From: Beggiatoa alba B18LD
GTDB lineage: Bacteria; Pseudomonadota; Gammaproteobacteria; Beggiatoales; Beggiatoaceae
DNA length: 64,000 nt
Reading direction: 5' to 3'
NCBI RefSeq assembly: GCF_000245015.1
Contig: NZ_JH600070.1
Location: forward strand, 1,956,634 to 2,020,633
Position numbers and translations under genes: made by a program
The notes under the pieces: generated by a model
Told to the model about the DNA's origin: nothing
What the model saw: only the letters and a program-made list of their open reading frames with translations
Database searches by the model: none
Shown: positions 55,801 to 64,000 of the stretch, piece by piece
Layout of the letters: each line of letters starts with the position of its first letter
Position numbering within the stretch: position 1 is the stretch's first letter

Positions 55801-56390
55801 TCTTCACGCAAATCGTTTAAGCGGTCTAAATTATCACGGGTTTGTGCCATGCGTTGTTCCGTTTCTTTGCGTCGTTCTTTGTACTTAGAAATGCCCGCCG
55901 CTTCTTCTAAGAATACCCGTAATTCATCGGGTTTTGCTTCAATAAAGCGGGAAATCATCCCTTGTTCGACAATGGCATAGCTACGAGGGCCTAGCCCTGT
56001 ACCCAGAAATAAATCGGTAATGTCTTTGCGCCGACAACGTTCGCCGTTAATGAAATATTGCGAGTCGCCATCACGGGTTAAGAGTCGTTTAATCGCTAAT
56101 TCGCCCGTTTCATGATAGGGCGGAATAGTAACGGCTTCAAACCAAAGCTCAACGCTGGCTTGGTCAACGGGTTTTCGTCCGCCAGAGCCGTTAAAAATAA
56201 CATCGGTCATTGCACCGCCACGCAGATTTTTTGCAGAGCTTTCACCCATGACCCAACGTACCGCGTCGATAACATTCGATTTGCCACAGCCATTAGGGCC
56301 TACAACACAAACGCGATTACTGGGAAAAGGAATAGTGGTTGAATCAACAAAAGATTTAAAGCCTGCTAGTTTGATTTTACTTAAGCGCAT
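52881..56390 (-). CDS. smc: Chromosome segregation ATPase SMC
   Basis: 1169 aa. N-terminal Walker A VGPNGCGKSNVIDAVRWVMGE, two long coiled coils (about 170-490 and 660-1000) around a hinge (about 500-650), then the ABC signature LLSGGEKALTALSM and Walker B CMLDEVDAPLDDTN. It condenses and segregates chromosomes with ScpA and ScpB (scpB is at 35.5 kb). Single gene. Confidence 0.97.
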   Translation of the reverse strand: MRLSKIKLAGFKSFVDSTTIPFPSNRVCVVGPNGCGKSNVIDAVRWVMGESSAKNLRGGAMTDVIFNGSGGRKPVDQASVELWFEAVTIPPYHETGELAIKRLLTRDGDSQYFINGERCRRKDITDLFLGTGLGPRSYAIVEQGMISRFIEAKPDELRVFLEEAAGISKYKERRKETEQRMAQTRDNLDRLNDLREELSKQLEKLKRQAREAERFQELKHSETLLKAQLDAIRWHELNLAVQDMQQQIDEKAIVLQEDLLTLQSLQETHQSQRAARTDAQTHLETVQTQFYTVDSEIKRLEQTIEHGKERFEQLQWDLEQLEDSIQETQSQWQTDKEQAETLNADIAETENYLAELQEAEQQAEITLQEAEADAHTWQMTWEEFTQRANEPTQRAQIERTRLHSLEQRVEQNRQRLQRFENEQQHIDVHSLETALQALESEMADVQADWQEAEALLSAHQETVLQLRDETQQLSAELHEKSAQVHQLSGRLASLEALQEAALGKNNADLEAWLHVQGLDNATHLAQKLTVATGWEQAVEMVLDNYLNALCVNELSDYANALQKPPQGQFMLVSANNHASTASATTIHPTWIRLRDKVTTDLPIESFLHSIWVADDLNTALSMRTQLTATESIITPQGIWLGANWLHCRQGKDEKTGMIGREQEINRIAKQLETLDQAVLHLNQTVEQKRIQLREIEGQRDQVQQRVNQVRQHFSALQSQQGGKQARVEAVRAQLNRIQSEKAELIQQINQDESDIVETRTSLHAALAEMEQLADEREDLNAKKSRAQEITLQSRQAWQTAREARHQVEMTLGTHRTNFSRLQQAIERLEDRLSQLHEQRNDLQKNLEKQVDPTETLHQDLSVYQEKRSEIEETLRQAKQTVEHLEQAMTHYEEQRRILENRSGELRAVLEQLRIDSQAKAVRKQTLDERFAQSEFSPIALVGELPEYADEASWVAQIDAVERKLERIGAVNMAALAEYEQESQRKQYMDEQWTDLTDALEQLENAIRTIDRETRSRFKQTVDSVNATLQVTFPKLFGGGEARLELTSDDLLKAGVAIMARPPGKRNSTIHLLSGGEKALTALSMVFAIFELNPAPFCMLDEVDAPLDDTNVGRYSELIKAMSERVQIIFISHNKIAMEVANQLMGVTMQEAGVSRLVSVDINEAVGMVA

Positions 56391-56975
56391 GGGTGGATAG
56401 TGGTGAAATAGTCGAGATTTGGAAAAAGCAACGGGCGATTATAGAGAGTTATACCTGTCGGTGCGAATTTATTCGTCAAAATAGGTCGAGGGTAGATCGT
56501 CGCGGTTACATATATGCTTAAACAGAATAAAATTGATATTTATATAAAAGATGTAATTTTTATATGCGTCATCTAATTTTAACGCATAACTGCATTATTT
56601 ATATGGAGTGTTTAAAGATAAACAATACATTTTTGTGATAACCAATCTAGTTTATAAGTTATATTAAAAATATTAATTTTATTTAACTTAATAAAAATTA
56701 AGTAGAATTTTTAAACGATAAATTAATTCATACATTGACGATTATAAAAAATACTTAAAAAATATTATCTATTTAAATTCTGATTCTAATAAATCTATTT
56801 TATATTTTTATCGTTTTTTAAGATTATTATCAAGATATTAACATATCATAATCGTAATTATCATGATGAGGTTATTCTAAAAAAGAATCCTCTTTTGACC
56901 AGTTGAATAGATAGGTATCTGTCTATTCTAATATATTTCTATATAAACAAATACTTTCCGTTAGGTAACTGATAT
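56391..56975. other. Very AT-rich intergenic region with a hairpin before the DUF3131 genes
   Basis: 585 bp with no supported gene. Composition is markedly more AT-rich than the flanking genes from about 56500 to 56880. A stem GAATAGATAG-gtat-CTGTCTATTC (56905-56928, one G-U pair) precedes the first DUF3131 gene by 47 bp, and could be an operator or a leader structure. No repeat copy is present. Confidence 0.55.
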
Positions 56976-58286
56976 ATGACTTTTAAAGATGGATTAACTC
57001 GAGCGCGTAGCCATATTATGTTTATCTTGGCATTAATAGTGGCTTTTATTATCGTTGAGCAATTAAACATGTTAGATCAAACGCTTCATAGCTCCACCAA
57101 AATTCCTAAAACGACAATAGATTATCCACTTCGCCCCATCACGCCATTAAACACGGAGCAACTGAAACAAGCACAAATTGCATGGCAGTATTTTGAGCAA
57201 AATTATCAGGCACAAACAGGGCTTGTGAATTCTGTTGACCAATATACGGCGACAACAATGTGGGATACGGCTTCTTATTTGATGGCGTTAATCAGTGCTT
57301 ATCAGTTGGAAATTATTTCGCCATTTACGTTTGATCAGCGAGTTTCTTTGTTATTAACCAGTTTGGCAAGAATGCCATTATTTGATAATCAATTACCGAA
57401 TAAATCTTATAATACAATTAGTTTAGAAATGACTGATTATAATAATGTTCCTCTGGCTCGTGGAATTGGTTGGTCAGCCATTGATATTGCTCGTTTATTA
57501 GTCCCTTTTAATATTTTAGTTTGGCAGTATCCTCAACATACACCCGCTATTCAAAAGGTTATTCGTCGTCTGGATTTTTCAGCATTGGTACATAATGGGC
57601 AAATGATGGGGGCTATTGTTGATAGCACAGGGAAAACCGTGTATGTGCAAGAAGGGCGGTTAGGTTATGAACAATATGCAGCTAAGTCTTTAGCATTATT
57701 AGGATTAGATGTGAGTGTGGCATTGCATTACACTGATTTTCTGAAATTATTACCAATGTATAACATTAATATTCCAACAGATTATAGAACACCTGACCGT
57801 TATGATGCGCATAACTATGTGGTGAGTGAGTCTTATATTTTGGACGGCTTAGAATTTGGCTGGGATGATACCTCGCGTGAATTGGCGTATCGCGTTTATC
57901 AAGTGCAAGAAGCGCGTTATAAGGATACGCAGTTGTTGACCGCTGTCAGTGAGGATCATATTGATCAAGCTCCTTACTTTGTTTACAACACGATTTATAG
58001 TAGTGGGCATTTTTGGAATACCATCACGGATAAAGGGGAAGATGCAAGTCAGTTTAAGAGCTTAAGTTTAAAGGCAGTTTTTGGCTGGCATGTGTTGTAT
58101 CAAACTGATTATACGCAGTTAATGATTGAGAAAGTTAATCAGTTGTATGATGAGAAAAAAGGCTGGTATGCAGGTTTATATGAGAAAAATCAACAGGCTA
58201 ATAAAGCCATTACAGCGAATACGAATGCAATAGTTTTAGAAAGTCTTAATTATCAGCGTGCTGGAAAGTTATTGAAGTTTCAATAA
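56976..58286 (+). CDS. DUF3131 protein 1, membrane-anchored
   Basis: 436 aa. N-terminal signal-anchor (about 14-32, IMFILALIVAFIIVEQL). The rest is a DUF3131 domain: QIAWQYFEQNYQAQTGLVNS, TTMWDTASYLMAL, RGIGWSAIDIARLL, YVQEGRLGYEQYAAK and VYQVQEARY. This fold is an alpha/alpha toroid related to glycosidase-like proteins, but no enzymatic activity is established for the family. It is first of three tandem paralogues, so periplasmic sugar-polymer work is a guess from fold and location. Confidence 0.78.
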   Translation: MTFKDGLTRARSHIMFILALIVAFIIVEQLNMLDQTLHSSTKIPKTTIDYPLRPITPLNTEQLKQAQIAWQYFEQNYQAQTGLVNSVDQYTATTMWDTASYLMALISAYQLEIISPFTFDQRVSLLLTSLARMPLFDNQLPNKSYNTISLEMTDYNNVPLARGIGWSAIDIARLLVPFNILVWQYPQHTPAIQKVIRRLDFSALVHNGQMMGAIVDSTGKTVYVQEGRLGYEQYAAKSLALLGLDVSVALHYTDFLKLLPMYNINIPTDYRTPDRYDAHNYVVSESYILDGLEFGWDDTSRELAYRVYQVQEARYKDTQLLTAVSEDHIDQAPYFVYNTIYSSGHFWNTITDKGEDASQFKSLSLKAVFGWHVLYQTDYTQLMIEKVNQLYDEKKGWYAGLYEKNQQANKAITANTNAIVLESLNYQRAGKLLKFQ

Positions 58287-58301
58287 TAGTGAGTATTTAT
58301 A

Positions 58302-59729
58302 ATGCGTTATCTTTTTTTCTTAATCGTCAGCATGGTATTACTGGTTGCTTGTGGTTCTATTTATTCAACCAGCGAGCCTGTGAGCACACCTTTAGAAATA
58401 GAAAAAAGTTCTATTACTTCAAGGGTCATCCACAATGCAACACAGTTACGTCAGCAAAGTCCTTTAACCGTACAAGAACAGCAAATTGCTCAAATTGCGT
58501 GGCAGTATTTTATTAATAATGTGCAAAAAGAGACTGGTTTAGTCAATGCAGTGCAAAGTTATCCTTCTGTCACGATGTGGGATACAGGTTCTTATTTAGG
58601 TGGGCTGATGGCGGCTTATGAATTAAAGATTATTTCGCCTGAAGAGTTTGACAACCGTTTAATGACTGTACTCACGACCTTGAGTCGATTAGATTTATTT
58701 CGTCAAGAAGTTCCTAATAAGGTTTATAACACCCAAACCACTGAAAAAGTCAATTATGGCAATCAAGTGGGGGAAATAGGCTATTCTGCCCTAGACTTAG
58801 GACGCTTATTGATTATTTTTAAAATCATAAAATTGCGTTATCCTGAGCCAAAATATGCCGATTTAATTGATACTGCCGTGCTACGGTGGAATTTTTGCAA
58901 TTTAATTGATAAAGATGGCATGTTATTCGGGGCGCATTTAGATGAGCAGAAAAACACCGTTTATGTGCAAGAGGGACGGCTAGGCTATGAAGAGTATGCG
59001 GCAAAAGGCTTTCAATTGTGGGGTTTTGATACAACAAAGGCGAGTAAAATAGAGCCTTATCAAACGATTAATTTATATGGTATCGATATTCCTTATGATA
59101 GTCGTGACCCCCGAGAATTGGCTGCCCATAATTATGTCGTGACAGAAAGTTATGTTTTAGATGCGTTAGAGTTGGGCTGGAATACTATCTCTCCACCGAC
59201 GATACCGCCTGCACGATACACGGATAAAACCATGCGTGAGTTTGCACAACGGATTTACGCAGTACAAGAAGCACGTTATCAGCATACAGGTCAATTCACC
59301 GCTCGCACTGAACATCAATTAGATGGCGACCCTTATTTTGTTTATGACACGATTTATTCGGATGGATTTCCATGGAATACGATTACTGAAACAGGGGTTC
59401 ATGTGCCTCAATTTGCGTCGATTGCGTTAAAAGGAGCAATTGGTTTATGGGCGGTTTGGGACACGCCTTACACGAACGCCTTATTTCAAGTTGTAAACGA
59501 TGAATATGATGTAACTAAAGGTTTTTATGAGGGTATTTATGAAGATGGGCGTGGCAAAATCCAAACATTCACGGCGAATAATAACGGTATTATTTTAGAA
59601 AGTTTATTGTTTAAAACCCAAGGGGTGTTATTACCGTTTGAGGCATTACAAAAACAGTCAGTTGGTTTATGGGAAAAGACTTTAAAAACAGCGTCTGCAA
59701 AAGTCACTCAACAATGTTTAGTCAGATAA
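58302..59729 (+). CDS. DUF3131 protein 2, lipoprotein
   Basis: 475 aa. Signal peptide ends in a lipobox (LVACG, C17). It has the same domain as its neighbours, with the motifs SYPSVTMWDTGSYLGGL, YVQEGRLGYEEYAAKGF and YAVQEARYQHTGQFTARTE. It starts 15 bp after paralogue 1, so the two are cotranscribed. The C-terminal 30 residues extend beyond the domain. Confidence 0.8.
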   Translation: MRYLFFLIVSMVLLVACGSIYSTSEPVSTPLEIEKSSITSRVIHNATQLRQQSPLTVQEQQIAQIAWQYFINNVQKETGLVNAVQSYPSVTMWDTGSYLGGLMAAYELKIISPEEFDNRLMTVLTTLSRLDLFRQEVPNKVYNTQTTEKVNYGNQVGEIGYSALDLGRLLIIFKIIKLRYPEPKYADLIDTAVLRWNFCNLIDKDGMLFGAHLDEQKNTVYVQEGRLGYEEYAAKGFQLWGFDTTKASKIEPYQTINLYGIDIPYDSRDPRELAAHNYVVTESYVLDALELGWNTISPPTIPPARYTDKTMREFAQRIYAVQEARYQHTGQFTARTEHQLDGDPYFVYDTIYSDGFPWNTITETGVHVPQFASIALKGAIGLWAVWDTPYTNALFQVVNDEYDVTKGFYEGIYEDGRGKIQTFTANNNGIILESLLFKTQGVLLPFEALQKQSVGLWEKTLKTASAKVTQQCLVR

Positions 59730-59833
59730 TTAGGTCAATTGGCTGAACCATCTTTAGATTTTCTTAAAAATCAGATTTTTAAAAACAATTGTTTGTCTTA
59801 TTGTTTTTAAGCCTCTTAGGATAATTATCACGC

Positions 59834-61240
59834 ATGAAACACGCTTTTTTGCTATCGTGCTATCTGTTTTGCTTAGTTTATTTAAGTGGTTGTGGTGTTG
59901 TTGTTCGTAGTTTACATCGCAGTGCAGAAAATTTATCAACATCGCCTATTTTTCATCAAGGACGGTATGGGGATTTAACCGAAGAAGAACAGCAATGGGC
60001 AAAAATTGCATGGTTATATTTTGAGAATAATTATAATCCTGCCACAGGGTTAGTAAATTCGCGCGATGGTTATCCATCCGTCAGTGTCTGGGATATTGCG
60101 GATACAATTGCGGCAACATTGGCAGCAAAAGAGTTGGCATTAATTGATGCTTATGCCTTTGACCAACGAATTTCTACCTTGCTCGATTTTCTCAATCGCA
60201 TGAATTTATCTTTTGGTAAATTGCCCAATAAGTTATATCACGCTGGCGATGGACAAATGGTGAATGCGGGTAATCAGCCTGATGAAATCGGATGGTCTGC
60301 GGTGGATATTGGGCGTTTATTAATTTGGTTACATATCTTAAAAACCCGTTTACCTGCCTATAGTGAGTATGTTGATAAAGCCGTTTTACGTTGGCAATTT
60401 TGTGACATTATTGATAATTGTGGGCAATTACAAGGTTCGGCACGGGGAGAGGCGCAAGCCGTACAAACCTATCCTGATACTCGCATCGGCTATACCGAAT
60501 ACGCACAAGCAGGCTTTGAAATGTGGGGGTTTACCATGCAACGGGCGCAATTATCCTATGCGGTTACAAATATTCTCGGCGTGAATATTGTTCACGATGA
60601 CCGTGACCCGCGCCTTGTGGGGAATTATTCCCCTGTTGTGAGCTTGCCTTATTTGTTGTATGGGTTAGAGCTGAATTGGGATAAAACTGATGATGCGAGG
60701 AGTACGCCGTTGCAACATACGGATACTTTTATGGCTGACCAAGCCATGAATATTTATGCTGTGCAAGCCCGTCGCTATGCGCAAAATAATATTTTTACAG
60801 CGCGTACTGAAAATGCTTCTAATGCAGAACCGTATATTGTTTTAGATAGTATTTTTGCAGGGGGGTTTGCATGGAATACGCTAGATGCTAAAGGCAATTA
60901 TTTGCCACATTTAGCCCTTGTGTCCACCCGCGCAACCTTTGGGTTATGGGGATTATGGAAAACGCCTTACACGGATAAGTTAATGAATTTGATGAAAAGC
61001 ACTTATCAGGGGGATAAAGGGTGGTATGAAGGACGTTATGAATTGACTGGGGGGCATAATCGCACATTTACCAGTGCGACAAATGCCACCGTGTTGGAAG
61101 TTTTATTTTATAAAAAAATAGGGAAGTTATACCGACCTGTTCAGCGACAAACGTATATGGATATTTTATTAGCGGATGAGTTTAAACGTCCGCCGCGTTG
61201 TTTTCCCCAATCTCGGGATAAATGCCAAAAACAACCCTAG
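59834..61240 (+). CDS. DUF3131 protein 3, lipoprotein
   Basis: 468 aa. Lipobox SGCG (about C22). The DUF3131 domain is more divergent: the YVQEGRLGYEEYA motif of the others becomes YPDTRIGYTEYAQAGF, and YAVQARRYAQNNIFTARTE replaces the YAVQEARY form. The C-terminal 45 residues are Arg/Lys/Pro-rich. It follows paralogue 2 by 104 bp and ends 12 bp from the convergent mreD stop, with no visible terminator. Confidence 0.78.
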   Translation: MKHAFLLSCYLFCLVYLSGCGVVVRSLHRSAENLSTSPIFHQGRYGDLTEEEQQWAKIAWLYFENNYNPATGLVNSRDGYPSVSVWDIADTIAATLAAKELALIDAYAFDQRISTLLDFLNRMNLSFGKLPNKLYHAGDGQMVNAGNQPDEIGWSAVDIGRLLIWLHILKTRLPAYSEYVDKAVLRWQFCDIIDNCGQLQGSARGEAQAVQTYPDTRIGYTEYAQAGFEMWGFTMQRAQLSYAVTNILGVNIVHDDRDPRLVGNYSPVVSLPYLLYGLELNWDKTDDARSTPLQHTDTFMADQAMNIYAVQARRYAQNNIFTARTENASNAEPYIVLDSIFAGGFAWNTLDAKGNYLPHLALVSTRATFGLWGLWKTPYTDKLMNLMKSTYQGDKGWYEGRYELTGGHNRTFTSATNATVLEVLFYKKIGKLYRPVQRQTYMDILLADEFKRPPRCFPQSRDKCQKQP

Positions 61241-61252
61241 CAAAATAAAATA

Positions 61253-61741
61253 TTAAAATACTTGATAAGTCCGTCGCATATCGCGCAGGATGATAAATAT
61301 CCATGGCCACAGTATCATGCTAGTCAGTGCAGGATAGATAAATGACCAACCGACGGGCGGATGTCCCATCGCTCCGCGTATCCATGCTTCTAACAATTCA
61401 CTGATAGCCACTAAAGACCCTGCAAAAATCGCCTGTTGCCACCATGGGAAAACGCGCACTTGTCGATGTAATTTAACACTGAGATAGGCAAGAAAGCAGA
61501 GGATAAGTGCGTGTTGTCCCAATAAGGTATCACTCAATACATCGTATAAAATCCCAATCATCCAGCCCGTTGCAACCCCCACTCGTTGCGGAATTGCAAT
61601 GCACCAGTAGATGAGCACTAAGGCAACCCAATCAGGTCGCCAAATAACGGCCCAACCTGGTAAAGGCATAATTGCCAACATTAGGGAAACGCTAAACGTC
61701 ACCAATAAAACCCAGCCGCCATGATGTTTTTCTAAGCTCAT
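61253..61741 (-). CDS. mreD: Rod shape-determining protein MreD
   Basis: 162 aa with about five TM helices. LPGWAVIWRPDWVALVLIYW near the start is the typical MreD hallmark. It is part of the MreBCD elongation complex in the inner membrane. It starts 12 bp after the mreC stop. Confidence 0.9.
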   Translation of the reverse strand: MSLEKHHGGWVLLVTFSVSLMLAIMPLPGWAVIWRPDWVALVLIYWCIAIPQRVGVATGWMIGILYDVLSDTLLGQHALILCFLAYLSVKLHRQVRVFPWWQQAIFAGSLVAISELLEAWIRGAMGHPPVGWSFIYPALTSMILWPWIFIILRDMRRTYQVF

Positions 61742-61753
61742 AATTGATTGTGA

Positions 61754-62626
61754 TTATTGGGGAGTCGTCGTTCCAGGATGGTGATCTTTAACAATAATAG
61801 GGTCTGGCTCTATATTCCAAATCAATAAGACTTCGCGGTTACGTTCTAATAAAGCGTGGGGAATCGCTTGTACTTGTGCATAAGGGCGAGCAATATCAGG
61901 ATTGACTTCAACCACCTCCCCAACAGGATAACCAGGGGGGAATTGTCCACCTAAACCTGAAGTGACTAATTTATCACCGACAACAATATCCGAATTATTG
62001 GGCAGATAGAGCAATTCTAAGCGATTGACAGCCCCCATTCCGACAGCAATTGTGCGCAATCCACTTCGTTCCACTTGTACAGGCAAAGCATGATTAGGGT
62101 CAGTGATTAACATCAGCGTACTAGATAGTGGGCCAACGTTGACAATTTGCCCCATCACCCCACGTGCATCTAACAACGGTTGTCCATCAAATACCCCTTG
62201 TTCAGACCCTTTATCGATAAGCATACGTCGTGTAAATGGGTCTAAATCAACGGCTAAGACTTCAGCTACTAACACTTTCTCAGTGAATTGTGTTGTCGCA
62301 CCAAGGAGAGAACGCAAGCGTTCATTTTCATTTTTTAAATCTTGTAATTTTTGCAGTGTAAAACGTAAGCGCAAATTTTCTTCGCGCAATTCACTATTTT
62401 CTGACAGTAATTGCAAGCGCGAGCCAAATCCCTGTGAAAGCCAATGACTCGCTTTAACAGGAAAATCAACAAGATACTGCAACGGATAGACAACCACGGA
62501 TAGATGTGAGCGCACAGACTTTAAATAATGCAACCGATGGTCTATTGTCATCAAAATTAATGACAGGCTCACAAAGATAAATACGCGAAAAGTGGGAGAA
62601 TACCCTTGTATAAATAACGGATTAAT
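61754..62626 (-). CDS. mreC: Rod shape-determining protein MreC, probable ATT start
   Basis: 290 aa if it starts at 62626. One N-terminal TM helix, a coiled coil (about 75-110), then the periplasmic beta domains (VSGQI-type VGPLSSTLMLITDPNHALPVQ and VTSGLGGQFPPGYPVGEV). It bridges MreB to the cell-wall elongation enzymes. From the GTG at 62572 the signal-anchor is truncated and no RBS is seen. Upstream, AGGAG-taacct-ATT AAT CCG TTA gives an N-terminus (x-N-P-L-F-I-Q-G) matching other MreC proteins (M-K-P-L-F style), so a rare ATT start is likely. Confidence 0.88.
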   Translation of the reverse strand: MNPLFIQGYSPTFRVFIFVSLSLILMTIDHRLHYLKSVRSHLSVVVYPLQYLVDFPVKASHWLSQGFGSRLQLLSENSELREENLRLRFTLQKLQDLKNENERLRSLLGATTQFTEKVLVAEVLAVDLDPFTRRMLIDKGSEQGVFDGQPLLDARGVMGQIVNVGPLSSTLMLITDPNHALPVQVERSGLRTIAVGMGAVNRLELLYLPNNSDIVVGDKLVTSGLGGQFPPGYPVGEVVEVNPDIARPYAQVQAIPHALLERNREVLLIWNIEPDPIIVKDHHPGTTTPQ

Positions 62627-62667
62627 AGGTTACTCCTAACCATATCGATGGTTGTCTATATCTAGGG

Positions 62668-63732
<1,065 letters not shown>

Positions 63733-63844
63733 TTAATCCTATGACAATAAATGTGAAAAACGATACAACATTTTCACAGGGGAACAACCCCTATAAATCA
63801 ATGTGTTAAATAAAAATACCCCGTTTATCGTCGTCTTAGGGTAT

Positions 63845-63873
63845 GATATACAAATTATTCGGTACTTTTGTAA
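63845..63873 (-). promoter_or_regulatory. Possible sigma-70 promoter of mreBCD
   Basis: On the minus strand: TTACAA (-35, 63873-63868), 17-bp spacer, TATATC (-10, 63850-63845). This gives a leader of about 115 nt before mreB. The remainder of the window (63874-64000) shows nothing else. Confidence 0.4.
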
Positions 63874-64000
63874 CGGTTTGTGGTTTCGCTTTTAGATTGA
63901 TTTTTTTCGCTTTTTTATCATGATTTATCTTTATTAAACGGTGAAAAAGCAGTTTTAAAATCTTTCTATTATCAACAATGCGGCATCACAACAAAACAAT

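Overview
This 64 kb window looks like the chromosome of a moderately AT-rich, nitrogen-fixing, sulfur-oxidiser-type gammaproteobacterium. The gene content best fits a Beggiatoa-like member of the Thiotrichales: nifHDK with a NafY/LRV/flavodoxin tail, a beta-RFAP synthase homologue (tetrahydromethanopterin synthesis), metX-metW, folE2, glgC and mreBCD. The genus is an inference from gene content and style; no rRNA or other marker is present. I see no tRNA, rRNA, CRISPR array, prophage or intact transposase.

Layout. 0-10 kb: a palindromic repeat element, a small unknown gene, a secreted GH26-type glycosidase, a very large DUF349 protein, a small acidic zinc-ribbon protein, dxs, folE2 and a second repeat copy. 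10-15.5 kb: a secreted multi-domain protein, an overlapping tldD/pmbA-like protease pair, and metX-metW. 15.5-23.3 kb (minus strand): nifH-nifD-nifK-nifT-nafY-(small nif-associated gene)-flavodoxin-LRV iron-sulfur protein. This run is driven from a clear sigma-54 promoter with a NifA-type upstream site, and most of its intergenic gaps hold a strong stem-loop. 23-34 kb: beta-RFAP synthase, a PAP2 phosphatase, a TPR/Sel1 pair, uvrD, a HisA-like TIM barrel, an unusual PIN-like/DegT fusion, an iron-regulated bfd, a membrane protein of unknown function and an RRM protein. 34-46 kb: rlmI, scpB, nadK, a KefB-like antiporter, an aspartoacylase-family protein, cysE, a sigma-54-preceded small protein, class I aldolase and glgC. 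46-56 kb: a large protein with a degenerate nucleotide-cyclase domain, a small secreted protein, mgtE, a small lipoprotein, a GNAT-like protein and smc. 57-64 kb: three tandem DUF3131 paralogues converge on mreB-mreC-mreD.

A dispersed, nested-palindrome element of about 220-320 bp occurs five times (18-334, 9250-9549, 40867-41095, 48115-48336, 52573-52875), with a degenerate copy at 37246-37403 and a partial one at 343-452. Three copies have 8-10 bp direct repeats at their borders. All carry or derive from a stem with T-rich flanks, and four of the six full or degenerate copies lie between convergent genes, so they probably act as bidirectional terminators. One copy contains a second, 73-bp MITE with a TA duplication.

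The most notable single observations are: a DegT/DnrJ/EryC1-type aminotransferase whose PLP lysine is replaced by glutamine and which carries a PIN-like N-terminal domain; an apparent ATT start codon for mreC; a sigma-54 promoter in front of an unknown 87-residue protein; and a cyclase-like domain lacking the usual transition-state asparagine.
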